From an uncultured Granulosicoccus sp. (lineage in GTDB: Bacteria; Pseudomonadota; Gammaproteobacteria; Granulosicoccales; Granulosicoccaceae), in contig CANLNQ010000023.1 of the NCBI GenBank assembly GCA_947492525.1, positions 54,329-118,328 on the forward strand: DNA of 64,000 nt. Direction: 5' to 3'. The notes beneath the pieces were generated by a model. The model was not told the DNA's origin, did no database searches, and saw only the letters and a list, made by a program, of their open reading frames with translations. Positions within the stretch are counted from its first letter, which is position 1. Each line of letters begins with the position of its first letter. Below, piece after piece: positions 52,375 to 60,052 of the stretch. A program made the position numbers and the translations under genes.

Positions 52375-53642
52375 GCTTCAAATGCTTCCCGCAAACGCCG
52401 TGCACGCTCACGTCTGGCCTGCAGGCCCGGGGTGGCCGCCAGATCATCGCTTTCCACTTTCACGGTGAGTACGCCCGAGGGTCGCCTGACCACCTTGATC
52501 CCAGCCGCATCATCGCCGACAACCACTTCATGCAGCTCACGCTCGAGCGTTCGACGGTGGAGAACCTGCACACGCATGCCCAGCGTGCTGGTCTCTTCCA
52601 GACAACGGGCGCTGACCGTGGCTTCATCCTCCGGGCGGCACAATACGGTGACGGCGAACAGGGCTCTTCCCTTCTTGCCCATGCCAAGCAGAAAACTGGC
52701 ATCCAGAACGCCGCTCTCGGCGCGTATGTGCTCAAGCGATACCGACAGCTCTTCCGGCGTCATGTCATCGATGTCGAAGGACAACTGAACCACCTGGTCG
52801 ACGAGCTGATCTGTGCCAGCCAGAAGAGCTGCGCCTTGCAGCCTGTCATCATCCACCGAACCGGCGGAAGGGGTAGCCTCGTTGCTCACCTCGATCATCA
52901 GACACCGCAGCACATTCGGACGCTGTTGCAGCTCTCGTTGACCCGCACCACAACCCGATGCCTGTAGTGCACCTGACGGTTTCACGACATGATCACTCGG
53001 CCTGGCATCTTCCATTGCCAGAACCGAACGGACAATGGCGGCGCCGGTCGGCGTGACTCGCTCGCCCGGCTCGCCATCATCCCAGACCGGCAACTGCCTC
53101 AACAACCAGGCCGTCGCCGGCGCCGGTATCGGCAGCATCCCGTGTTCGGTCTTGACCAGCCCGGAACCCAGAGGCAGCGGCCCGCAGCTCCAGCTCAAGG
53201 GACCCGCTCGTTCGATCAGACTGGCGGCAGCCACCACATCGACAATGGAATCCCAATCGGCCACTTCATGGAAATGCACCTGCTCGATATCCACACCATG
53301 CACATGTGCCTCCGCCTCGGCCAGCGTCAGCAAGATGCTCTGGGCACGATGCTTCACCGCCTTGTCCAGCGCACTATCCGCCAGCCATTGCCGCAAGTCG
53401 CGGTAGTTTCCCGTGCGCTTGGCAGGCTGAGCCTTGAGCGCGACATGCAGACGTTTTACCGATAGTCCCTTGCTCATGCCGGGTTGCAGACTGACGTCGA
53501 CATGCGCCATCACACCGCAATCGTGCAGATCCTGCCAGCAGCTCTCGAACTGTTCCGGGAAAAGGTCGAGCATGGCCGCGACGAACATGTCACCGGCGAT
53601 ACCACCGACCGGCTCGAGATGCAAATGTCGTGACCTTGTCAT
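52371..53642 (-). CDS. larC: LarC, nickel insertion enzyme
   Basis: A 423-residue protein: the N-terminal LEPVGGIAGDMFVAAMLDLFP block, the HFHEVADWDSIVDVVAA His-rich block and the later QLSFDIDDMTPEELS and LCRPEDEATVSARCLEETSTLGMRV blocks are LarC hallmarks. LarC uses CTP to insert nickel into the pincer. In Lactobacillus the two halves are split by a programmed frameshift; here they are one frame. The ATG overlaps the larA stop (ATGA). Confidence 0.94.
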   Translation of the reverse strand: MTRSRHLHLEPVGGIAGDMFVAAMLDLFPEQFESCWQDLHDCGVMAHVDVSLQPGMSKGLSVKRLHVALKAQPAKRTGNYRDLRQWLADSALDKAVKHRAQSILLTLAEAEAHVHGVDIEQVHFHEVADWDSIVDVVAAASLIERAGPLSWSCGPLPLGSGLVKTEHGMLPIPAPATAWLLRQLPVWDDGEPGERVTPTGAAIVRSVLAMEDARPSDHVVKPSGALQASGCGAGQRELQQRPNVLRCLMIEVSNEATPSAGSVDDDRLQGAALLAGTDQLVDQVVQLSFDIDDMTPEELSVSLEHIRAESGVLDASFLLGMGKKGRALFAVTVLCRPEDEATVSARCLEETSTLGMRVQVLHRRTLERELHEVVVGDDAAGIKVVRRPSGVLTVKVESDDLAATPGLQARRERARRLREAFEA

Positions 53643-54955
53643 GCGCCCACGGAACTGGAAACAGGCACCACGTAGGGACCTTCGGGAATGATGGCAACCG
53701 CCGGGTCTCCATGCTCTGCCATGCTTCGCGCAATCGCGGCAGTCAGATCATTGACCCGTTCAACGCCAGTCAGTTGGTGATCCTCATCGGACAGACCGGT
53801 GGTGTAGAGCTCTACCTTGCCACTTCGCATCGGTTTGAGCTGCATTTCGGTCTGCCACTCGTCCACATCGGCCAGCTGTTTTGCCAACAGCGTTTCGAGG
53901 AAGGCATCCGGCCCCAGCGACACCAGCCTTCCCTGCGCTTCGCGATAATGCTGCGAACCGATACCCTCCGCGCATTCTGATGCAATGATGAGCGTCCCGC
54001 CCGGCTCGAGGATATCCAGTGGTGTCACCATGCCTTTGACGGTCTGGTAGTAGGTCTGATCCAGCGGGTAGCCTGCGGATGATGTGACCACCGTATGAAA
54101 CTTGCGACCCACAGAAATCTCGGTGAATCCGCGCACGAAGTCAACCGCTTGCAGGTGGCTGGCGATGACCTCGCCGAAGGTGGCATGAACCAGATTACGC
54201 TCTTCATCGATGATGGTGTTCACCGCATACACATCGCCAAGCATGCGCACGATTTCCAGTTGCTCTTCATGCAGTGGATTGTGCTCCAGGTTGCACTGGG
54301 TAGCCGCAGGATCTTCCATGAAACGTGCGCTGTGAAAGGTACGAATGGTTTCGTGATGCGCCACGCCGGGGGCAATGACCTTGCGCCCACCGGAATAACC
54401 GGCCATGAAATGCGGCTCCACGAGCCCTGTGGCGATCTTCAGATCCGCTTCCACGAAACGTCGATCGATACCGACCGGTGTACCACGCGTCTTCGTCTTG
54501 CCAAGATCGACATGATCCTCATCGTTCTGAGCAAAGTGATTGACGACGGTCACGGTCTCCAGCACCCAGGGATCACCCACCAACTCGGCCAGTTCCTCGC
54601 CTTCATTGGGCCGATGCAGACCGGTCGCCACCAGGACCGTTATGTTCTCGGCAGCGATGCCGTTGTCCATCATGATGCGAATCATCGGTTGCAGAAACAC
54701 ATGATTGGGCACGGGCCGTGTGATGTCGCAGATCAGAATGCAGGCACTGCTACGGCCCTCGCACAGCTTCTCCAGTGATTCACAATCCACCGGATTGGCC
54801 AGCGCCTGCTCGAAAACCTCGGCGGCGGACGCCGCCGGCGGAAAAGGTGGCTTGCTGATGACCGTCGCCTGAGCGTCCTCCGGCAGGTTCAGGGCCAGCG
54901 TTCCACGGCCATAGAGAAGTTCGACAGTTTCATGGTTCATGACAGATTTGCTCAT
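53639..54955 (-). CDS. larA: LarA family nickel-pincer 2-hydroxyacid racemase/epimerase
   Basis: A 438-residue LarA homologue. Key residues are present: His114 (ATGLHRPNEGEE), His182 (GLVEPHFMAGYSGG), Lys192 that binds the pincer cofactor (GGRKVIAPG) and the nickel ligand His208 (RTFHSARF), equivalent to His108, His174, Lys184 and His200 of lactate racemase. LarA homologues racemise lactate, malate, glycerate-type and other hydroxyacids. MNHETV at 54940 is an alternative start. It lies in an operon with its maturation genes and a beta-hydroxyacid dehydrogenase. Confidence 0.94.
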   Translation of the reverse strand: MSKSVMNHETVELLYGRGTLALNLPEDAQATVISKPPFPPAASAAEVFEQALANPVDCESLEKLCEGRSSACILICDITRPVPNHVFLQPMIRIMMDNGIAAENITVLVATGLHRPNEGEELAELVGDPWVLETVTVVNHFAQNDEDHVDLGKTKTRGTPVGIDRRFVEADLKIATGLVEPHFMAGYSGGRKVIAPGVAHHETIRTFHSARFMEDPAATQCNLEHNPLHEEQLEIVRMLGDVYAVNTIIDEERNLVHATFGEVIASHLQAVDFVRGFTEISVGRKFHTVVTSSAGYPLDQTYYQTVKGMVTPLDILEPGGTLIIASECAEGIGSQHYREAQGRLVSLGPDAFLETLLAKQLADVDEWQTEMQLKPMRSGKVELYTTGLSDEDHQLTGVERVNDLTAAIARSMAEHGDPAVAIIPEGPYVVPVSSSVGA

Positions 54956-54996
54956 TGGCAGCAGACGCAGGGCCCTGTTGAAAATCGGATTGGAGA

Positions 54997-55875
54997 TCAG
55001 TCCTTCTGGAAGTGGCGCAGACGCTGTATCAGACTGGACGTATCCCAGCGCCCGCCTCCCATCTGCTGCACATCAGCATAGAACTGGTCCACCAGCGCCG
55101 TGACTGGCAAGGAGACACCTGCCTGCTTTGCCGCATCCAGGGCAATACCCAGATCCTTGCGCATCCAGTCGACGGCGAAGCCATGATCGAAGTGATTGTC
55201 CACCATGGTGTCGGCGCGATTGCTTAACTGCCAGGAGCCACCCGCCCCCTTGGCAACAAGGTTGGCCATCTGCTTGGCGTCCAGACCGGATTTCTCGGCA
55301 AAATTGATCGCTTCGGACATGCCTTGTACCAGACCGGCGATACAGATCTGGTTGCACATCTTGGTCACTTGTCCGGAACCGACATCACCGAATCTTTCCG
55401 TGGCCTTGGCATAGACATCCATTACGGGTTGTGCCCGCGCGTAATCGGCCTCGGAGCCGCCGCACATGATGGCCAACTGGCCGTTTTCAGCACCCGCCTG
55501 CCCTCCGGATACCGGCGCATCGACAAAGCCGATTCCAGCTTCTGCACCAGCGCTGGCCAGTTCGCGTGCCACCTGGGCAGATGCCGTTGTATGATCGACA
55601 AACACCGAGCCGCTTCCCATCCCGGCAAATGCACCTGTGTCACCCAGTACAACTGAACGCAGGTCGTCATCATTGCCGACACAAGCCATGACGAAGTCTG
55701 CCCCTTTGGCCGCCTCTGCAGGCGTTGGCGCAAAGGAACCGCCGTATTCGCCGGCCCAGCGCTCCGCCTTTTCGGTGGTGCGATTGTAGACGGTGACGGA
55801 GTGCCCTGCCTTCTGCAGATGGCCTGCCATCGGGTAACCCATCACACCAAGTCCGAGAAATGCTAGCTTCGCCAT
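54997..55875 (-). CDS. 3-hydroxyisobutyrate-dehydrogenase family oxidoreductase
   Basis: A 292-residue beta-hydroxyacid dehydrogenase. NAD(P) motif FLGLGVMGYPMAGHL, substrate motif DAPVSGGQAGAENG, catalytic Lys in GSGQVTKMCNQ, and the C-terminal MRKDLGIAL block. The family includes tartronate semialdehyde reductase, 3-hydroxyisobutyrate dehydrogenase and 2-(hydroxymethyl)glutarate dehydrogenase. It is the first gene of the lar operon, 41 bp before larA, suggesting it acts on a hydroxyacid that LarA makes or uses. Confidence 0.9.
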   Translation of the reverse strand: MAKLAFLGLGVMGYPMAGHLQKAGHSVTVYNRTTEKAERWAGEYGGSFAPTPAEAAKGADFVMACVGNDDDLRSVVLGDTGAFAGMGSGSVFVDHTTASAQVARELASAGAEAGIGFVDAPVSGGQAGAENGQLAIMCGGSEADYARAQPVMDVYAKATERFGDVGSGQVTKMCNQICIAGLVQGMSEAINFAEKSGLDAKQMANLVAKGAGGSWQLSNRADTMVDNHFDHGFAVDWMRKDLGIALDAAKQAGVSLPVTALVDQFYADVQQMGGGRWDTSSLIQRLRHFQKD

Positions 55876-55998
55876 TACCGATATTCCCTTGTGAGACAAA
55901 ACCCAATGGTAACTCATTGACTCCCGCACGATAATGGGGAGAGTCCGCTATGCCGGTAGAATCGGACCGCTTTCTTCATACAACAGCAGAGTCCCTTC

Positions 55999-56505
55999 AT
56001 GAAATCTCTCATACTGGGCGGCGTCAAATCCGGCAAGTCACGGTACGCCGAACAGTTGGCTAACGACTCCGGTCGACCGGTCACCATCATCGCCACGGCA
56101 ACGGGTGATGACGCAGGCATGCGGGCACGCATTGCCCGGCATCAGGCTGAGCGCAACCCGCAATGGCAGCTTGTTGAAGAGCCGCTCCGGCTGGGTGAGG
56201 CCATCGCCGGCATCGAGGAAGGACACTGCGTGCTGGTGGACTGCCTGACCCTGTGGCTGACGAATCTGCTGATGCTGGACAGCGAGGACAGTCTGAACGG
56301 CGAATTGCAGTCCCTGAAAACTGCCGTGCAGGACTGCCGTCACCGCCTTGTCATGGTTTCCAATGAAACCAGCATGGGCATCGTTCCCCTGGGCGAACTA
56401 TCAAGGCGTTTCTGTGATGAAGCCGGTTTGCTGCATCAATCCATGGCGCAACATTGCGATGAGGTTGTACTCATGGTTGCAGGGCTTTGCCACCGACTCA
56501 AATAG
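55999..56505 (+). CDS. cobU: CobU, adenosylcobinamide kinase/guanylyltransferase
   Basis: A 168-residue nucleotide-loop enzyme: P-loop LGGVKSGKS (7-14) and guanylylated His48 in RIARHQAER, then LVDCLTLWLTNLL and VSNETSMGIVPLGELSRRFCDEAG. It completes cobalamin nucleotide-loop assembly. No other cob genes are in the window. Divergent from the lar operon across 123 bp. Confidence 0.92.
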   Translation: MKSLILGGVKSGKSRYAEQLANDSGRPVTIIATATGDDAGMRARIARHQAERNPQWQLVEEPLRLGEAIAGIEEGHCVLVDCLTLWLTNLLMLDSEDSLNGELQSLKTAVQDCRHRLVMVSNETSMGIVPLGELSRRFCDEAGLLHQSMAQHCDEVVLMVAGLCHRLK

Positions 56506-56560
56506 CTGGTGCAATCGCAGGTAAGCGCGATTCGACCCATCCCCGTGGAAAAACCCGGAC

Positions 56561-56845
56561 CTACCCCTTGATGCGTTTGACCTGTACGGGAGACGTACGT
56601 TGCGGCTGGTGCTCGGATACGATATTGCGGCTCTGACACCCCTTCGGATCGGATTCTGCGCCGGCGTCCTTGTCGGCCGCGCTTTCCCGCTGCTGACCGT
56701 TACGATCGCAATCGTCGGCACGAACACCACGACTTGCGCTCATTGCACCTCCCACCAACAGGAATCCGGCTCCCGCCCGCATGAATCGACGTCGGCTGGC
56801 GCTGTCTTGGACAACGACCTGGTCACTCTGCTGCTTTTCTGACAT
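56561..56845 (-). CDS. Small Tat-exported protein of unknown function
   Basis: A 94-residue protein: hydrophilic n-region, Tat signal SRRRFMRAGAGFLLVGGAMSAS, cleavage near GVRADDCD, and a mature part of only about 50 residues, hydrophilic and Asp/Glu/Gln-rich, with two Cys (DDCDRNG and PKGC). No domain recognised. The two Cys could form a disulfide or bind a cofactor, since Tat export often follows folding. It follows the cupin oxygenase gene by 66 bp. Confidence 0.7.
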   Translation of the reverse strand: MSEKQQSDQVVVQDSASRRRFMRAGAGFLLVGGAMSASRGVRADDCDRNGQQRESAADKDAGAESDPKGCQSRNIVSEHQPQRTSPVQVKRIKG

Positions 56846-56911
56846 TGACGATTGCTCCCGATGCAGGGTTCGACACGTATCGCCATACGCTACTGCAACT
56901 CCTTCGGCACG

Positions 56912-58138
56912 TCAAATGACGTCTTGCTTCGGAGCCTCCGCTGTCACGACTTCAATCACATTCGCCTGTAGCAATTGCTCGCACAAAGCCTGCTTCTGAT
57001 CGTGCGTCAGCAACGTCCAGTCGGACAGTGCCAGACGCTGTCGCGACAGCAGCTGTTCGAAGGCCTGCGCCAGTGGGTCGGCCAGCTCCAGCACCTGTCC
57101 GGGGACACGACAGGAAAGTCGCTCTTCCCGGCGCTCGACGGCAATTCCGGCATCGGCCCTGATTCGTATTACGGTGTCCGGTAGCCATTTGTCGGGTGGG
57201 TGTGACAACAGCCCCGTGCAATCGCTCGCATTATCCAGCGAGATACCATCCAGCAAACGCGTGCGGGCAAGCTTCCAGTGCTCCTCATCGACGGCACAGT
57301 CAAGCAATGTCTTCAAGGATCTCGAGGCATCCTCAGACCAGTCATCCATCTGTCCATGTCCGGCATTCCCCTGCCAGAGATCGATTGGCACACTGCGACG
57401 ATAGTGCGGATTCGACTGCGTCATCACGTCCACCATTTCCAACAGAGCGTCACGCAAGGTCACTGCATGAACTCCCAGGGTGATGTGCAGGGAGGCCTGG
57501 TCCAGGGCCAAGGCGTCGTGAAAGACGCCTCGGGGTATATAGAGCGTGTCGCCCGCACGAAGGGTGATGGTTTCGGCCAGTTCGCCCGGCGTGTGCACCG
57601 CGGCATCATAGCCTTCATGTGAATAGGGGTTTTCCACACCGCCTTCGTAGAATCTGAACGTCTTGCTTCCCTCCACTTGCAGAATGAAAACGTCATGAGA
57701 GTCGTAGTGAGCACCGAAGCCCTGTTCCCGAGGCGGAGACAGGTACAGATTGGTCTGGCAACGCAGTTGCAGCGTTGCCTGCACGGCGCGCCTGAAACCT
57801 GCCAGCGCCGGAAGCCATTGATGCGCAGCAGACATGACGATGGTCGCCCCTTGACGATATTCCTCGATCAGTCGACGCGGTACGATCCTGTTGGCCTCGT
57901 CGGTATACGCCGTGACGGCGACGGGAGCTCGCTTGCAACTCAGCTGCACGGCTGGAAACTTCAGGTCATGGCTGGACAGTAACGACTCGATGTCGGGCAG
58001 CTGCAGAATGCTGTTGAAATGACCCGGCTTGTCTCGCTCGACATGCAGCGTGTCACGCTCCCAGTACTGGTGCATGAATTCCGCCACTGTCAGTGGATTC
58101 AACAGCAGGGATAGGGCATTCGGGTCTGACTCGGTCAT
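56912..58138 (-). CDS. JmjC/cupin-4 oxygenase (RoxA/NO66-like)
   Basis: A 408-residue Fe(II)/2-oxoglutarate oxygenase of the ribosomal-oxygenase type. The iron triad is His144 and Asp146 (HYDSHDVFILQVEGSKTF) and His207 (PRGVFHDAL). The N-terminal FMHQYWERDTLHVERD and the C-terminal winged-helix-like dimerisation part fit YcfD/MINA53 relatives that hydroxylate ribosomal protein residues. Its target is not shown by context. Upstream lie three tandem repeat arrays. Confidence 0.88.
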   Translation of the reverse strand: MTESDPNALSLLLNPLTVAEFMHQYWERDTLHVERDKPGHFNSILQLPDIESLLSSHDLKFPAVQLSCKRAPVAVTAYTDEANRIVPRRLIEEYRQGATIVMSAAHQWLPALAGFRRAVQATLQLRCQTNLYLSPPREQGFGAHYDSHDVFILQVEGSKTFRFYEGGVENPYSHEGYDAAVHTPGELAETITLRAGDTLYIPRGVFHDALALDQASLHITLGVHAVTLRDALLEMVDVMTQSNPHYRRSVPIDLWQGNAGHGQMDDWSEDASRSLKTLLDCAVDEEHWKLARTRLLDGISLDNASDCTGLLSHPPDKWLPDTVIRIRADAGIAVERREERLSCRVPGQVLELADPLAQAFEQLLSRQRLALSDWTLLTHDQKQALCEQLLQANVIEVVTAEAPKQDVI

Positions 58139-58203
58139 GAACGCTCAACAGGATGCCGACGCAAGTTGTCAGATTCCATCATACAAGCGTCAACCCGCAG
58201 CGA

Positions 58204-58386
58204 ACAACGACAACGACAACGACAACGAATAACGACCGCGACCGAGACAGAGACAGAGACAGAGACAGAGACAGAGACAGAGACAGAGACAGAGACAGAG
58301 ACAGAGACAGAGACAGCCTACAACCTACAGCCAACAGCCAACAGCCAACAGCCAACAGCCAACAGCCAACAGCCAACAGCCAACAG
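58204..58386. repeat. Three adjacent short-unit tandem arrays
   Basis: ACAACG x4 at 58204-58227, GAGACA x12 at 58244-58315, and CCAACAG x8 at 58331-58386, all purine/pyrimidine-skewed. They fill part of the 432-bp region between the cupin oxygenase start (58138) and the PhyH stop (58571). The 7-bp unit is not a multiple of three, so the arrays are unlikely to be coding. Bases 58390-58570 show no clear signal. Confidence 0.93.
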
Positions 58387-58570
58387 CCATGCTTGCATTT
58401 CACTGCATATCGGACCGCGTCGTTGCCGGAAAACCCGCCAATATCCGTGTCAGCCGTTACTCTGAATCCGTCGGTGGTACCGCTATCCGGCTTCGCGAGA
58501 TCATATCGCGCCGATGAAAACGACCCCGACTCGGTAGTAACAGATGCGGGTTCCGAGCCAGTTCAGCGCA

Positions 58571-59446
58571 CTAGCGCTCAACCCCGGCAAACAGGAACTC
58601 CTGCTGGATACGCTGATTTTCCCGAACCGATGCCAGATCATCAGCATCCACAACCCCCCGTGGTTTGCCAATCAATCGGAAATTACCGTGGTCATCCTTG
58701 CCTGCGACCAGTTTTGCCGTTGTCTTCTGTTCAATGGTCTGCTTCATGTCCGGCGATATGTAGCGAATGGCCAGGCCGATTCGACGATCATCAGAGGCAT
58801 TGGCATGGGAGCCATGGAAAACCTTGCCGTGGTGAAGGGACATCTCCCCGGGTTCCAGCACGACAGAGGTAGCGTCATCTTCATCCACCTCGACTGCCAG
58901 TTCCTGGCCACGTGACAACAGGTTGTTGCTGTCGAAGGTGTCACGGTGCTGGACAATGTCCTGCTTGTGCGTACCCGCCACGAACTTGACGCAACCACTT
59001 TGCACCGTGGACGGAGACAGCGCGACCCAGGCTGTCACTTCATGGCTGTCATCAAGCCCCCAGTAAGTCAGATCCTGATGCCAGCTGATGAAATCGGACG
59101 TGTGTGGCTCCTTGGTGAAGAAACCGGCGTTCCACACCAGCAGATCCGGACCCAGAATGCGACTGACCGGCTCCAGTATGGAGGGAAGTCGGCTGATCTC
59201 ATCGACAAACGGCAGCAGATAAGCGGCATTGAGCAACGCCAGTTTGCGAGTCTCGGGATCGCCGGACATCTGGCCTTCGAAGGCTTCCAGTGTCTGTCGA
59301 TACGAGGCAGCCTGCTCACTCGACATGACCCTGACCGGGAAGTGATAGCCATCCCGCTCATAGTTGCTCAGCCAGTCCTCGGCAATCGGCGATGTGGTTG
59401 TCTGATCTGATTTTCCGGTGTCAGCGCTCCGGGTTGCAATGCTCAC
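58571..59446 (-). CDS. Phytanoyl-CoA dioxygenase (PhyH) family protein
   Basis: A 291-residue Fe(II)/2-oxoglutarate enzyme with His123 and Asp125 (ISWHQDLTYWGL), a distal His in KVFHGSHANAS (His211) and Arg in RRIGLAIRYIS. Members hydroxylate small metabolites or act as halogenase-related oxygenases. It lies 324 bp downstream of the MoaD-like gene and may have its own promoter; its substrate is unknown. Confidence 0.87.
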   Translation of the reverse strand: MSIATRSADTGKSDQTTTSPIAEDWLSNYERDGYHFPVRVMSSEQAASYRQTLEAFEGQMSGDPETRKLALLNAAYLLPFVDEISRLPSILEPVSRILGPDLLVWNAGFFTKEPHTSDFISWHQDLTYWGLDDSHEVTAWVALSPSTVQSGCVKFVAGTHKQDIVQHRDTFDSNNLLSRGQELAVEVDEDDATSVVLEPGEMSLHHGKVFHGSHANASDDRRIGLAIRYISPDMKQTIEQKTTAKLVAGKDDHGNFRLIGKPRGVVDADDLASVRENQRIQQEFLFAGVER

Positions 59447-59770
59447 TGTTGGATTCCTCTCTCGCCTCGCGCAGGTCGAGGCCGAATTGACGGGCTCAAG
59501 CCGATTATGCCGAGAAAGATCTGCTTATGCAAATATGAACTGGCAATTCATATTTGAAAGTTTCCGGTTTGTATGATTCTGGACCGGCCACGGACCGAAC
59601 GGGGCGATTCTCCCTGAGACAGGCAGCGCCGGACCGATACGGAATGTATCGGTCTCGGAAAGGTGTGTGGGAATCCTGCCAATCAAGGACAGGCGGCGAA
59701 TCGGGCCATGAGGCACGTCTGACCATCAGCCTGGAAGCAGAGACAGATGCCTGTCGGGAAGACGGTTTCT
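59447..59770. other. 324-bp intergenic region with two inverted repeats
   Basis: No convincing gene. AAATATGAA-N7-TTCATATTT (59531-59555) is a perfect AT-rich 9-bp dyad, operator-like, about 85 bp before the PhyH start. GACCGATAC-GGAAT-GTATCGGTC (59632-59654) is a 9-bp stem that could terminate the molybdenum hydroxylase operon. Confidence 0.55.
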
Positions 59771-60022
59771 TCAGCCGCCCTGGATACGCGGCAACAGAAA
59801 GATTTCTGCACCTGCAGGTAATTCGGTGTCCCAGCTATCTCGGTACAGGGTGCCATCCACGGACACTGCAATCCCCTGCCTGATCAACGGCACCATACCG
59901 GGATAGTCCGCCTCCAGTCGGGCGAAAAGTTCGCGGATGTTCCGAGCCTTGATCCGTACACTGGACTCGCCCTGCGCAAAGGGGCGCAGGGCGGACCAGA
60001 GCTTGACCTCATGCTGCGCCAT
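59771..60022 (-). CDS. MoaD/ThiS-like sulfur carrier protein
   Basis: An 83-residue ubiquitin-fold protein with the required C-terminal Gly-Gly (RIQGG) and MoaD-like strand AEIFLLPRIQGG. MoaD carries sulfur to molybdopterin. Its position 30 bp after the molybdenum subunit gene suggests it supports cofactor supply to this enzyme; a ThiS-type role elsewhere cannot be excluded. Confidence 0.85.
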   Translation of the reverse strand: MAQHEVKLWSALRPFAQGESSVRIKARNIRELFARLEADYPGMVPLIRQGIAVSVDGTLYRDSWDTELPAGAEIFLLPRIQGG

Positions 60023-60052
60023 GGCGAGCGGTCGTTGCCGAGAACTCGACGC

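Noticed and set aside
58153..58872. Plus-strand open frame through the microsatellites
   Set aside because: Translation is Arg-Asp and Asn-Ser-Gln repeats followed by antisense of PhyH; the 7-bp array argues against coding.
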